From contig JACQCQ010000008.1 of assembly GCA_016201505.1 (NCBI GenBank), positions 1 through 42,835 of the forward strand: 42,835 nucleotides of DNA, read 5' to 3'. How positions within the stretch are numbered: the stretch's first letter is position 1; every line of letters starts with the position of its first letter. The DNA is from Candidatus Sungiibacteriota bacterium. GTDB lineage: Bacteria > Patescibacteriota > Minisyncoccia > Sungbacterales > JACQCQ01. A program made the translations under genes and the position numbers. Below are positions 23,773-32,300 of this stretch, one piece after another. A model generated the notes under the pieces. That model made no database searches. It was given only the letters and a program-made list of their open reading frames with translations, and was not told the origin of the DNA.

Positions 23773-24570
23773 TTATCTCAAATACCCGACTTGCTTTAAC
23801 CAATAGTCATTCTCCCACTCCCAAAGAGTTTTGGCGGCGAGAAAGGCCTTGGCGTCGCGGTAATAATAGGGAAACTCTTTTAGTTCGATATCCCCTTCCG
23901 GCCCATTAAACTCATGCTCCGCTTCCGGACAGGGCTTCACTGCATTTCGTCTGCCATTTCTGATTTTGGACCTTCCGCCTTTTTCGCGAAGCTTGGCGCC
24001 ACATTTTTTGCAGACCGAATGCTGATTGATACGCAAGATCCAGCGCGTTTCTACGGCCCGAGTAAGCCCCAGGGCTTTTTTCATCTGATACTCTTGCAAG
24101 GCCTGAATGTAGGCCGCAGTCTGCAAATTATATTCGGGATAAAATCCGGGCGAGGTTTTTATATCCAGCACGCCGAACTTCCCATCAATGATGCAAAGCG
24201 CATCGACAGTCCCCGCATAGCGGTGTGACCTGGACCAAATTTGTTTTTCAATATACTCGGGAATAAATTCCATCTTCCGTTCTTCGTTAAATTGCATAAG
24301 TGTTTCCAGGGCGGCGGCAAATTCGGGCGGGATCTCGACAGCTGCACCGGTTAAAAGTTTTTGGGCAGTTTCATGAATCAGCGAGCCTTCTTCGGCTGAT
24401 TTATTCTTTACCTCTTCGGCTGATTCATACGAGCCCATCTCGCGAAAAAATGAATCGAGCGCAGGCTTTGATTTAATATCCAAAATCTTGGTAACCCGCG
24501 GATACCAAACCCCGTCAATGTGATATCCCATCTCCTCTTTAAATTTATTGCCGTCAGAAAACCATCCCAT
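23773..24570 (-). CDS. PD-(D/E)XK nuclease (RecB/Cas4-like)
   Basis: A 265-residue protein with the RecB-family nuclease core: an early His (GSLIHETAQKLL), GTVDALCIIDGKFGVLDIKTS holding the Asp and the D-x-K pair, and the motif YNLQTAAYIQAL. A four-Cys/His-like insert (CKKCGAKLRE, later PCPEAEHEF) follows. Such proteins occur as phage-type exonucleases or in DNA repair. No cas genes or CRISPR array are present, so a Cas4 role is not supported. The ATG coincides with the end of a 92-bp repeated element, which may have supplied its start region and promoter. Confidence 0.8.
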   Translation of the reverse strand: MGWFSDGNKFKEEMGYHIDGVWYPRVTKILDIKSKPALDSFFREMGSYESAEEVKNKSAEEGSLIHETAQKLLTGAAVEIPPEFAAALETLMQFNEERKMEFIPEYIEKQIWSRSHRYAGTVDALCIIDGKFGVLDIKTSPGFYPEYNLQTAAYIQALQEYQMKKALGLTRAVETRWILRINQHSVCKKCGAKLREKGGRSKIRNGRRNAVKPCPEAEHEFNGPEGDIELKEFPYYYRDAKAFLAAKTLWEWENDYWLKQVGYLR

Positions 24571-24767
24571 TAGAAAATTAATCAGTTTAACTTTGGTAAT
24601 GCTTACACGTATATTCAGTATAGCAGTTTACTAACATATTCCTTATCATTTTAATTTTCTAACGGGATAATCCCGTTAGAAAATTAATCAGTTTAACTTT
24701 GGTAATGCTTACACGTATATTCAGTATAGCAGTTTACTAACATATTCCTTATCATTTTAATTTTCTA
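24570..24767. repeat. Two identical 92-bp elements with inverted ends
   Basis: Copies at 24570-24661 and 24676-24767 are identical over 92 bp. Each starts TTAGAAAATTAA and ends TTAATTTTCTA. The 14 nt between them complete a 37-nt palindrome (24651-24687, with CTAACGGGAT/ATCCCGTTAG). Each copy carries an extended -10 (TGCTATACT, minus strand) pointing toward the nuclease gene. The right end supplies the stop codon of a truncated GIY-YIG gene; the left end abuts the nuclease ATG. The layout is like a miniature inverted-repeat element. Confidence 0.9.
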
Positions 24768-24908
24768 GAGTTCAAACGGACCTCGCTTATTCGTGTAGCT
24801 ACCTTTACTACCCCTATTGTGCTGGTTGAGGCGTTTCCGCAAGTCGGCAGTGAACCCGGTATAGAATCTGTTTGATTTTAAGCTTCTCAGTACATAGACA
24901 TAGAACAT
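24765..24908 (-). pseudogene. GIY-YIG endonuclease fragment
   Basis: The frame starts MFYVYVLRSLKSNRFYTGFT, continues ADLRKRLNQHNRGSKGSYTN and KRGPFEL, and stops at a TAG formed by the edge of the 92-bp element. This is the first half of the UPF0213 GIY-YIG family (Y-V-Y...Y-T-G and the catalytic Arg in LRKRLNQHN). The second half, seen as HYEAYLNESDAKRRGHYLKT in the intact gene at 29297, is missing, as is its catalytic Glu. The break at the element boundary indicates insertion or deletion caused by the element. Confidence 0.8.
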
Positions 24909-24918
24909 AGATAGGTCT

Positions 24919-26076
24919 CTAATGGGACCGCCTTTCAAGCGCCCTGATCCCCGCTAGCGTCCCGTTGGCCGCGAGCTCGAGCAACGCCCCGCCCGCGGTT
25001 GAAATATAAATCCCCGGGTTTCTAATATGCTCACGCGCCAAGACACCGGAGAGATCCCCGCCGCCTAAAATGATTTCCGCCCTGGATGACCGAAGGGCCC
25101 TGGCGGCGCGCGCGGTCCCCTCATTGGTTTTTTGAAGCTCCATATACCCCAAGGGGCCATTCCAAAGAATGGTTTTCGATTTTTTTATTTCGCTCACCAA
25201 AAATTCGGTTGCCGCGCCGCCGACCTCAACAATGTATTCATTTTTTTGGACCTGGGTAATTTTTTTATTTTTGGGAGCCGCACGTGAGGCCAGGCTCGGC
25301 AGTGTCTTTACATCTCGGGGCAAATATATCCCTTTGACGCGCAACAATTTTTTTGCGATTGAAAGAGAATCTTTATCATAGATCGACTTACCGATTTCAT
25401 AGCCTTTGGCTGCTAAAAAAGTATTAAGCATCGCCCCGCCGATAAATATAAAATTTGACCTTCGGGCTAGGGCTTCGATGTAGGCGATTTTTGTGCTGAC
25501 TTTGGCGCCACCTATGATTACCAGAAATGGTTTCTTGGGATTCTTGAAGCTTTTTCCCAAGTGCGTAACTTCTTTTATAAAATCAATGCCCGCATAGGCC
25601 GGCAGCAACTGCGGAAGCTGAACGATTGAGGCCGCATTTCGATGCGACACGGAGAAGGCCTCGTTTACATACACATCGCCCCAACGGGCAATGGATCGCG
25701 CAAATTTTGCCTCATTTTTCTGTTCGCCCGGCCAAAAACGCAGATTTTCGGAAAATAAAATGGGAGTTGAATGGCTATCGGGATTTTCTTTTACCGGATC
25801 GGAAACGAAGCCGATCTTTTTGCCGAGTAATTTTTCCAGCCGACTTACAATCGGTCGGATTGACATTCGAGTATCACGGCCCTTCGGCTCGCCTAAATGA
25901 GCAATGATAAAAAGCCGGCCGCGATGGGCTAAAACCCATTTGATCGTGGGCAGTGCCGCCTGGATGCGAAAATCGTCGAGAATCTTTCCTCGAACCAGCG
26001 GCACATTCATATCCACCCGAAGAATCACGCGTTTTCCCTCAAAATTTCTGACAGTCTCAATAGTTCGAATTTTCAT
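24919..26076 (-). CDS. pgk: Phosphoglycerate kinase
   Basis: PGK makes ATP from 1,3-bisphosphoglycerate in glycolysis. Motifs in the 385 residues: RVDMNVP (substrate loop), IAHLGEPKG, VNEAFSVSHRNAAS, GGAKVSTKI, LWNGPLG and the C-terminal GGGDLSG and STAGGALLELAANG. Length is typical. With tpiA and galT nearby, the area holds sugar metabolism genes, but ndh between pgk and tpiA is on the other strand, so this is not one operon. TATACT boxes lie 25-40 nt upstream, in the divergent region shared with ndh. Confidence 0.96.
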   Translation of the reverse strand: MKIRTIETVRNFEGKRVILRVDMNVPLVRGKILDDFRIQAALPTIKWVLAHRGRLFIIAHLGEPKGRDTRMSIRPIVSRLEKLLGKKIGFVSDPVKENPDSHSTPILFSENLRFWPGEQKNEAKFARSIARWGDVYVNEAFSVSHRNAASIVQLPQLLPAYAGIDFIKEVTHLGKSFKNPKKPFLVIIGGAKVSTKIAYIEALARRSNFIFIGGAMLNTFLAAKGYEIGKSIYDKDSLSIAKKLLRVKGIYLPRDVKTLPSLASRAAPKNKKITQVQKNEYIVEVGGAATEFLVSEIKKSKTILWNGPLGYMELQKTNEGTARAARALRSSRAEIILGGGDLSGVLAREHIRNPGIYISTAGGALLELAANGTLAGIRALERRSH

Positions 26077-26100
26077 TGTCTCGTGATGGTCTAGTCTTGA

Positions 26101-26120
26101 TATACTAAGTATAACAACTT
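26101..26120 (+). promoter_or_regulatory. -10 elements before ndh
   Basis: TATACT (26101-26106) and TATAAC (26110-26115) precede the ATG by 14 and 5 nt. The context CTTGATATACTAAG is the same as before the 8583 gene. No Shine-Dalgarno sequence is visible. Confidence 0.5.
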
Positions 26121-27398
26121 ATGCCGGAAACCAAGAAAAATATTGTCATTGCGGGCGGCGGATTCGGCGGGATTCTTGCCGCCGTTTATTTAGATAAAGG
26201 CTTAAAAAAGAATCCGGCTATTGCAAAAAACTACCAGCTGATCTTAATAAATAACCATCACTTGCATCTCTACACGCCGGCTCTCTATGAAATCGCCTCG
26301 ATTCCTCAAGGAAAACATAATCTTGAATATGTAAAATCATCCATCACGATACCCCTCATCGAAATTTTCGAGCATCGAAATGTCGAGTGGAGGGAGGAGA
26401 CAATTATCAGCATTGACCGAACGAAAAAAGAATTAGCGTTTCAAAGCGGAAAAGCACTCCCCTACGAATATCTAATATTGGCTCTCGGTTCTGAAACTTC
26501 ATACTTCAATATCCCCGGCGCCAAAGAGCATGGTCTGCCGCTTAAAACATTCGCCGATGCGGTACATCTTCGGGATGCAATCGAAAATGGCTTGATGTCG
26601 GGCACTTCGCATCTGGATATCGTGGTGGCGGGGGCGGGAGCTTCTGGCGTTGAGGTGGCAGCCGAATTTGAAAATTTTGTCTCTTCCATTCAGAAAATTG
26701 GCCAGGCCTGCCAGGTCACTGTCTCACTGGTTGAAGGCTCACCTGAAATTCTCCCGGGATTTGATGCTTGGGTGGTCCAAAAAGCCAAAAAACGGCTTGA
26801 ATCGCTAGGCGTAAAGATTATAACGAACGCCCTGATTACCCAAGTCGATAAAACCATGATCAGGTTTAAAAATGGCTCGACGCGTCCCTATACGATTTTA
26901 GTTTGGGCGGGAGGGGTGAAGGCGGCTTCGGTACTCGCATCCATGGGGATTCAATTATCGCCAAAAGGTGGTGCACCTATCAATCAATTTCTTGAGGTAG
27001 GGAGAAGTATTTTTGCCGTTGGAGACAGTGCTGCGTTTATCCATCCTAAAACCGGAAAACCATTGCCCTGGAATGTACCAATTGCCGAAGCCCAAGCCAA
27101 AACCGCGGCGGCCAATATCATCCGAGAAATCAGCGGGAAGCCGAAGCTTCCCTTTCGCCCAAAGATTAAATACCCATTTATCCTGGCCGTTGGCGAAACC
27201 TATGCCATTGCCGACCTAAATCTCTTCCATCTCGCCGGCTTCTCCGCCTGGATTTTAAAACAGGCTATTGAATTAAAATATCTCCTAACCATTCTCCCAT
27301 TCTTTCAGGCCATCCCGACTTGGCTCAAGTTCATGGCGGTTGCGCGGTCAAACGATGTCAGGATGTCTACTAAGACTCAATCTCCTCAAGCGAACTAA
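26121..27398 (+). CDS. ndh: Type II NADH dehydrogenase-like flavoprotein
   Basis: A 425-residue FAD/NAD(P)-dependent oxidoreductase. An N-terminal dinucleotide fold (IVIAGGGFGGILAAVYL), YEYLILALGS, a second NAD-binding fold (DIVVAGAGASGVEVAAEF) and the FAD site SIFAVGDSAAF are present. The C-terminus has a hydrophobic, amphipathic end (FSAWILKQAIELKYLLTILPFF) for membrane contact. NDH-2 oxidises NADH and passes electrons to quinone without pumping. Few other respiratory genes are expected in a CPR cell; it may simply recycle NADH. The end overlaps tpiA (opposite strand) by 29 nt. Confidence 0.88.
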   Translation: MPETKKNIVIAGGGFGGILAAVYLDKGLKKNPAIAKNYQLILINNHHLHLYTPALYEIASIPQGKHNLEYVKSSITIPLIEIFEHRNVEWREETIISIDRTKKELAFQSGKALPYEYLILALGSETSYFNIPGAKEHGLPLKTFADAVHLRDAIENGLMSGTSHLDIVVAGAGASGVEVAAEFENFVSSIQKIGQACQVTVSLVEGSPEILPGFDAWVVQKAKKRLESLGVKIITNALITQVDKTMIRFKNGSTRPYTILVWAGGVKAASVLASMGIQLSPKGGAPINQFLEVGRSIFAVGDSAAFIHPKTGKPLPWNVPIAEAQAKTAAANIIREISGKPKLPFRPKIKYPFILAVGETYAIADLNLFHLAGFSAWILKQAIELKYLLTILPFFQAIPTWLKFMAVARSNDVRMSTKTQSPQAN

Positions 27399-28161
27399 TA
27401 ATCTTTGCAAAATCGTCTTTTAAGGATGCACCGCCAACTAGAACACCCTGAACTTCGCCGGAGGTTTCGCGAATGAACGAGGCCACGTTTGTCGAAGTGA
27501 TCGATCCGCCGTATAAAACTCTGGCGTGCGAGACACTGCCCTCGCCATGCATTTCGGCCAAAACTTTTCGTATATAAATTGCGGCTTTATGCATACTCTC
27601 CGGCGTGTCCGGCTTTCCCGTCCCGATCGCCCAAACCGGCTCATACGCCACGACGAGAGACTCAATAAACATTCCGGAAATTCCTTGGGTCGCCTTTTTT
27701 AATTGATCGCCAACAATTTCTGGGATATCATCGCCCATTCGTTCTTTTTCACCGATGCACAGTATCGGATGCAGCCCAGTCTCAAATGCGCGCTGTAACT
27801 TTTTATTTACCATCTCGTCCGTCTCGCCGAGAAGTCGCCTACGCTCTGAATGACCAATGATGACATACGAAACGCCGAGTTCCTTTTCCATCGGCCCCGA
27901 AACTTCGCCGGTATAGGCGCCGTCTCGCTCCCAGAAAAGATCCTGCGCGCCAAGATGAACCGCGGCCTCACTGCGCATCTCAAGATCATGAATTCCCCAC
28001 CTGCGCTCGATGGCCGATAAAAACGGGAAGGGCGGACAAACCACGACCTCAACATTTCTGGCAGATTTGGCGGCGTTCAAAGTCGTGGAAAATAAATCCA
28101 GAGCTTCCCCCTCCGTCCCCGGATTCATTTTCCAGTTAGCAACCGCGAGGTATTTTTTCAT
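27370..28161 (-). CDS. tpiA: Triosephosphate isomerase
   Basis: TIM interconverts dihydroxyacetone phosphate and glyceraldehyde 3-phosphate. The 263 residues show VANWKMNP (catalytic Lys), VIIGHSERR (catalytic His), VAYEPVWAIGTG (catalytic Glu, hinged loop) and LYGGSI with GGASL for phosphate binding. The start MKKYLAVANWKM directly abuts the arm of a 102-bp inverted-repeat cassette. The gene converges on ndh with a short overlap. Confidence 0.97.
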   Translation of the reverse strand: MKKYLAVANWKMNPGTEGEALDLFSTTLNAAKSARNVEVVVCPPFPFLSAIERRWGIHDLEMRSEAAVHLGAQDLFWERDGAYTGEVSGPMEKELGVSYVIIGHSERRRLLGETDEMVNKKLQRAFETGLHPILCIGEKERMGDDIPEIVGDQLKKATQGISGMFIESLVVAYEPVWAIGTGKPDTPESMHKAAIYIRKVLAEMHGEGSVSHARVLYGGSITSTNVASFIRETSGEVQGVLVGGASLKDDFAKIISSLEEIES

Positions 28162-28262
28162 CCCATTAGAGAATTAATTAATAACTTCATTGCACGTTTA
28201 ATGTTTTTATGGCTGCGAATCTCATTTTCGAGATACGGCTTCTGGTTAATTCTCTAATGGGA
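28161..28262. repeat. Inverted-repeat cassette filling the galT-tpiA gap
   Basis: Arms TCCCATTAGAGAATTAA (28161-28177) and TTAATTCTCTAATGGGA (28246-28262) pair perfectly over 17 bp. The left arm touches the tpiA ATG and the right arm lies 4 nt from the galT stop. The interior holds a small TCTC/GAGA hairpin. In the mRNA this is a strong stem with a 68-nt loop just before the start codon. Confidence 0.85.
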
Positions 28263-28266
28263 CAAA

Positions 28267-29304
28267 CTAGCTGACTTTAACCGAGCGCAAAAATTCGGCG
28301 GCCGATTCGGGTGTAATGGTCGAGATTTCAATGCCGGTGGCAAACTCAAATCCAGCCAGCGTACTTGTTATCGGCAAAATCTCGAGATGCCAATGATAGT
28401 GCGAGTATCCCGAAGCGGATTTCGCCGGTGCGGTATGAATAAAGAAGTTGTGTGACGGATCGTTTAGGCCTTTATCGAGTTTGGCGAGGGACACCCGCAA
28501 GGCCTCGGCAAAGGGCGTTATTTCGTTATCGCTGATATTTTGAAATTCAGAGGCATGGAGTTTGGGAAAAATCCGCACCTCAAATGAGGTATGCGAAGCA
28601 AAGGGCGCAAATGCCACAAATAAATCATTTTCAAAAATAATACGGTGTCTTTCTTGCAATTCAAACTCAATGATTACGCAATGAATGCATTTTTTATTCT
28701 CGCGAAAGTATCGTTCGGAACCGGCCAGCGAGCGCAACAGTTCAGGCGAGACAACAGGAATGGCGATTAACTGTGAATGCGGATGCGTAATGGAAGCTCC
28801 CGAATGCGGGCCATGGTTATGGATAATAGAAACGTATTCAACGCATTCTTCAAACGACAACGTGCTCATCCGTTCGCGATAGCTACGAATTACGAGGGCG
28901 GCTTCGTCATTTGTCATCTGGGCAATCGACTTATGATGATCGCGGGATACGATAACTTCGTGAAAGCCATTGCCGTCGGTAAACTTATGCGGACCCAAAG
29001 GTAAAATAACGGGGCAGATCGGGCTGGGATAAAATGCCGGAAACTTGTTGGGGATCACCTCGATAAACCAATCGGCTGCGGCGGGGCTATCAAAATCAGT
29101 TACGATTTCTCCCTTTTTTGAAATGACTAATTTGGCATCACTTTCTAATTTCTCAAAGGGACAGGTCTCGATATTGTTCGTTGGCTTTTCTTCTTTCGAG
29201 ACAAAATCATTTGGGCGCCGGGCGCGGCCCGTCGCAATCACCACCCATTCGCCGGTCACAACATCCTGGCGCAGTTCAGTTAATTTTTTTCCAGCATCAA
29301 GCAT
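28267..29304 (-). CDS. galT: Galactose-1-phosphate uridylyltransferase family protein
   Basis: The 345-residue protein has the GalT/HIT-superfamily active site ASITHPHSQLIAIP (HPH-Q), preceded by VSIIHNHGPHSGAS, and two further His-rich regions (HASEFQNIS, YSHYHWHLEILPI). It begins with LRQDVVTGEWVVIATGRARRP, typical for the family. It swaps UMP between UDP-sugars and sugar 1-phosphates. Without galK or galE nearby, the real substrate may be another sugar or nucleotide phosphate. The 3' end of an upstream GIY-YIG gene overlaps its start by 8 nt. Confidence 0.88.
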   Translation of the reverse strand: MLDAGKKLTELRQDVVTGEWVVIATGRARRPNDFVSKEEKPTNNIETCPFEKLESDAKLVISKKGEIVTDFDSPAAADWFIEVIPNKFPAFYPSPICPVILPLGPHKFTDGNGFHEVIVSRDHHKSIAQMTNDEAALVIRSYRERMSTLSFEECVEYVSIIHNHGPHSGASITHPHSQLIAIPVVSPELLRSLAGSERYFRENKKCIHCVIIEFELQERHRIIFENDLFVAFAPFASHTSFEVRIFPKLHASEFQNISDNEITPFAEALRVSLAKLDKGLNDPSHNFFIHTAPAKSASGYSHYHWHLEILPITSTLAGFEFATGIEISTITPESAAEFLRSVKVS

Positions 29305-29587
29305 ACCGGGTAGTATAAATTTGGCTATTTTTTTGATTATAGCAGAATTCTTTCAACATACGCTTTAATAGTCTAGCGCCCTGACTCGTTTTTAAATAGT
29401 GCCCTCTTCGCTTCGCATCTGATTCATTCAAATAGGCTTCGTAATGAATCAAATGCCAGGGCGCGTAAGGCTCGGTAGACTTATTCTTTTTGGAATTATG
29501 TTCCACGATTCTTTTTCTTAAATCTTTTGTGTAACCAACGTAGAGTCCATTCGCTCTATTTTGTAAAAGATAGATATAGTGGAACAT
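29297..29587 (-). CDS. GIY-YIG endonuclease, UPF0213 type
   Basis: A 96-residue intact single-domain protein: HYIYLLQNRANGLYVGYT (the GIY and YIG parts), DLRKRIVEHN with the catalytic Arg, and HYEAYLNESDAKRRGHYLK with the Glu. The family is widespread in CPR genomes in many copies; the role is uncertain (DNA repair or selfish). A second, truncated copy lies at 24765. The tail YNQKNSQIYTTRYA is non-conserved and overlaps the galT start. Confidence 0.85.
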   Translation of the reverse strand: MFHYIYLLQNRANGLYVGYTKDLRKRIVEHNSKKNKSTEPYAPWHLIHYEAYLNESDAKRRGHYLKTSQGARLLKRMLKEFCYNQKNSQIYTTRYA

Positions 29588-29607
29588 AATTCACAGCCAA
29601 ATTTTCA

Positions 29608-30198
29608 CTACCTGGCATAGGTTCCTTTTAGATCATTCCATTTAATGATTAAAAGTTCGCGGAAGGTTGAAACATAGGCAGAAAGGCCGACTTTAGAGCC
29701 CGGCGGATTGTGCCAAATAACTGGGACTTCTTTAATTTTTAAGCCAGATTTTTCACCTACTATTAATAACTCTGAGTCGAAAAACCATGCTTTATCTTCA
29801 ACAAGCGGCAACAGCTCATCGATGACCGCGCCCGCGAGTTCAATTGAACCAATCACCAGATCATAGCCTTGCTGTAAATAGGGTTCCATTTTGCCGAAAT
29901 GATCGGGCGCGGTTGAGTTGTCGGCATCAGAAAATAACCGAACCGCACCCCCGGCTTTTAGCATTCCATCAAGAACGGCACCGCCCTTGCCCGCATCATT
30001 TGCCTCAAGAATGGAAAGCTCGCGAATTTCCTTCATCAAGCGCTCAACAATTTCTCGCGTTCGATCGCCCGAATGGCTGTCTACGACAATGATTTCATAT
30101 TCAATAGCGCGTCCGGAAAGATAGGCGTTAACTTCCCGAATCGATTTTTCAATATTTCGTTCCTCATTTTTTGACGGAATAATCCAGGAGAGATACAT
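29608..30198 (-). CDS. GT2 glycosyltransferase with an apparent internal deletion
   Basis: The protein has a GT-A fold as in dolichol-phosphate-mannose-type enzymes: WIIPSKNEERNIEKSI, YEIIVVDSHSGDRTREI, DAGKGGAVLDGML and the metal site LFSDADNSTA. After VIGSIELAG the sequence jumps to an acidic stretch and WFFDSELLIVGEKSGLKIKEVPV. From memory of homologues, about 40 residues (the membrane-near helix and the TQCGFK-like acceptor loop) are missing; length is 196 instead of about 240. The frame is kept. It could be inactive or adapted. The upstream gap holds an AT-rich inverted repeat. Confidence 0.8.
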   Translation of the reverse strand: MYLSWIIPSKNEERNIEKSIREVNAYLSGRAIEYEIIVVDSHSGDRTREIVERLMKEIRELSILEANDAGKGGAVLDGMLKAGGAVRLFSDADNSTAPDHFGKMEPYLQQGYDLVIGSIELAGAVIDELLPLVEDKAWFFDSELLIVGEKSGLKIKEVPVIWHNPPGSKVGLSAYVSTFRELLIIKWNDLKGTYAR

Positions 30199-30218
30199 GG
30201 GAGCAGAATTTCTAAGGC

Positions 30219-30296
30219 CTAATGTCTAATTTTTAAAATTGAGCATGCCGGAAACAAGATCTGCCTAGAGATTAGAAATTAGACATTTATAATTTA
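30219..30296. repeat. AT-rich inverted repeat between ruvX and GT2
   Basis: CTAATGTCTAATTTTTAAAA and a right part AATTAGACATTTATAATTTAG (split as AATTAGACATTTA and TAATTTAG) are partly complementary and enclose about 45 nt. The word composition (CTAAT, TTTAG) is close to the other AT-rich elements here. No gene is present. Confidence 0.5.
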
Positions 30297-30307
30297 GCAT
30301 TTCGATT

Positions 30308-30697
30308 CTATTGTACTCTATTCCGTTTGTCCAAAAAACTTTGCAGAATGAGCGCTGCCGCCGAGGCATCAGAGTTCTCTTTTGAGTGCATTTCAGCTAT
30401 TTTAGTCGTAAACATCTCGTCCTCAAAGTGCACCTTGGCCGGGCATCGCGAGGCAAGATTCTTGCCGAAGTTTTCAATTTCTTCTCTGACGTCACGCACC
30501 ATGCCCAGGATGGCCTGCGGCTCACCTAAAACGACATTTTCCACCCCCTCCTCACGAACGAGGAGGCAGACCGCGTCAATGATTTCTTCTGCCGAATTAT
30601 TTGCGAGGACTGTATGCGGAAAGGCTATCTTGCCCTCCACATCCGAAAGCGAGATGCCGACCCGCGCCCTGCCGTAATCGATTCCCAAGTATTTCAT
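30308..30697 (-). CDS. ruvX: RuvX/YqgF Holliday-junction resolvase-like protein
   Basis: The 129-residue protein has the RNase H-like start MKYLGIDYGRARVGIS and the later DERMT-equivalent VHFEDEMFTTKIAE plus DASAAALILQSFLD. YqgF proteins act in 16S rRNA 5' processing and were proposed as Holliday-junction resolvases. The ATG at 30697 overlaps the stop of map (ATGA), so the two are coupled; a longer frame from 30787 is only map in another frame. Confidence 0.9.
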   Translation of the reverse strand: MKYLGIDYGRARVGISLSDVEGKIAFPHTVLANNSAEEIIDAVCLLVREEGVENVVLGEPQAILGMVRDVREEIENFGKNLASRCPAKVHFEDEMFTTKIAEMHSKENSDASAAALILQSFLDKRNRVQ

Positions 30698-31506
30698 CCC
30701 GTTATAACTTGATGTCCATCTTTTGTTACCACAACCGTATGCTCGAAGTGAGCCGCCAATTTTCCATCGGCAGTGCGGAAGGTCCATTCATCGGGATCGA
30801 GCCTGACGCGCCAGGTCCCTTCAGTCGCCATCGGCTCGATGGCGATGACCATGCCTTCTTTTAATACGAGGCCCTTCCCCCGCTCGCCGAAATTAGGCAC
30901 AAAGGGATCTTCATGCACTTTATACCCCACGCCGTGCCCGGCGAGATCCCGCACCACGCCGAATCCGTGATTCTCGATGTGCGCCTGGATTGCCGCTCCG
31001 ATATCGCCGATTGTAGCACCCGCTTTTACTTCTTTAATCCCCAAGTCAAGCGACTCGCGCGTCACACGAATTAATTTTTCAGCCGTCTTTGAAATTGCGC
31101 CGACACCGACGGTAATCGCCATATCAGTTGCCATCGGCCGCACGCCACTTAATTCTTTATTCTTTATTCTTAATTCTTTTCCCGGCCACCACATTCCAAT
31201 ATCAAGACTCACCACATCGCCGTCTTGGAAGATTTGCGTTTTTGGGGGAATAGCGTGAACCACTGCGTCATTCACCGATACGCAAATCGAAGCCGGATAG
31301 GGAGTTTTGGCGCCATAGGGATTATACCCTTTAAATGAAGGCTCACCGCCTGCGGCTCGAATCAATCTCTCGGCGAGTCTATCAATCTCACCCGCCGAAA
31401 CGCCGGACGCGACCGCCTGCGACACCTCACGCAAAACTTCAGCGAGCCGCCGCCCGCCTTCACCTAAAGTCTTAATCTCTGCTTTAGATTTAATGCTAAG
31501 GTTCAT
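30694..31506 (-). CDS. map: Methionine aminopeptidase type I with a short insertion
   Basis: Map removes the initiator Met. Metal ligands are visible: GDVVSLDIG (Asp), PMATDMAITVG (Asp), GHGVGYKVHEDP (His), IAIEPMA (Glu) and HFEHTVVV (Glu). About 12 extra residues (KELRIKNKELSG, 110-121) interrupt the strand between the first two ligands, where the family has a short turn. They are encoded by repeated AATTCTTTATTCTT words, so a simple-repeat insertion is likely. Length is 270 instead of about 250. The gene overlaps ruvX by 4 nt; adk is upstream. Confidence 0.93.
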   Translation of the reverse strand: MNLSIKSKAEIKTLGEGGRRLAEVLREVSQAVASGVSAGEIDRLAERLIRAAGGEPSFKGYNPYGAKTPYPASICVSVNDAVVHAIPPKTQIFQDGDVVSLDIGMWWPGKELRIKNKELSGVRPMATDMAITVGVGAISKTAEKLIRVTRESLDLGIKEVKAGATIGDIGAAIQAHIENHGFGVVRDLAGHGVGYKVHEDPFVPNFGERGKGLVLKEGMVIAIEPMATEGTWRVRLDPDEWTFRTADGKLAAHFEHTVVVTKDGHQVITG

Positions 31507-31607
31507 CCCGTCAGAAAATTAACTCCTGACTTTTCAGAAATTTATCTACGCTATAATAGTTTTGGTCTCTAATGTATCCCATAGCACGCCTCAATTTTTT
31601 AACCGGA

Positions 31608-32294
31608 CTATCCCAATACTTTCAAGAAATTTTCTTTTAGAGACTGGGATACTATATCAGCGAGAGGCTCGCCGTCAATTTCTATCACCGGTATATTTTT
31701 CGATCGCAGATAATTGAGAACGGGCTCGGTCAGCCGATGAAAGACCTTGAGCCGCTCGCCGATTATTTCGGACGTGTCATCCGGCCGAGACGAGACCGTG
31801 CCACCGCAATCCGGGCATAAGAGAGGCGCCGGCTCATTCGGTGACCAGGGGAATACCCGGCCGCATTCGGTGCAAATTTTTCTTTTGGTATTCCTAAAAA
31901 GTGAGGTGTCGTCTTTTACCACAATCGAGAAGGCGGCCATTCTCCCAGGATAAAGAATTTGTATTTCAGGAATTTCTTTGTCCGCTTCAACTAATGTTCT
32001 CGGATTTCCCGAGAAGATAATACTTTTTCCTTCAGCCGCGAGCTCCTTTACTTTTTGAATCACCATGCTTTCCACCCACATTGAATCATTCAACTGGCCG
32101 GCGTCGTATTTCGCTTTTTCTTCTTTAATTTTTGGGTCACCCGTTTTTGATGGGTCGTGGAGCATTTCGCGCAGGAGTTCGCCGGAATCCAAATCCACCG
32201 CCCCGAATTCTTGCGCCAAAAACGCCGCCTGGGTTGATTTCCCCGATCCCGGCGGCCCGAAGACAAATACGGCGAATGGTTTTAGCGATTCCAT
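31608..32294 (-). CDS. adk: Adenylate kinase-like nucleoside monophosphate kinase
   Basis: The 228-residue protein has the P-loop VFGPPGSGKSTQ, LDSGELLREML, a Cys4 zinc LID (CTECGRVF, CPDCGGTV) and SRPDDTSEIIGERLKVF. The usual GFPR motif reads SGNPRT here. It balances AMP, ADP and ATP. In many bacteria secY, adk and map are one block; here secY lies 2.3 kb away, with map still next to adk. Confidence 0.9.
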   Translation of the reverse strand: MESLKPFAVFVFGPPGSGKSTQAAFLAQEFGAVDLDSGELLREMLHDPSKTGDPKIKEEKAKYDAGQLNDSMWVESMVIQKVKELAAEGKSIIFSGNPRTLVEADKEIPEIQILYPGRMAAFSIVVKDDTSLFRNTKRKICTECGRVFPWSPNEPAPLLCPDCGGTVSSRPDDTSEIIGERLKVFHRLTEPVLNYLRSKNIPVIEIDGEPLADIVSQSLKENFLKVLG

Positions 32295-32300
32295 CGGCGC

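Noticed and set aside
30702-30712. CCCGTTATAAC next to the ruvX ATG as another cassette arm
   Set aside because: It lies within the map coding end, and no matching arm was found nearby; chance similarity.
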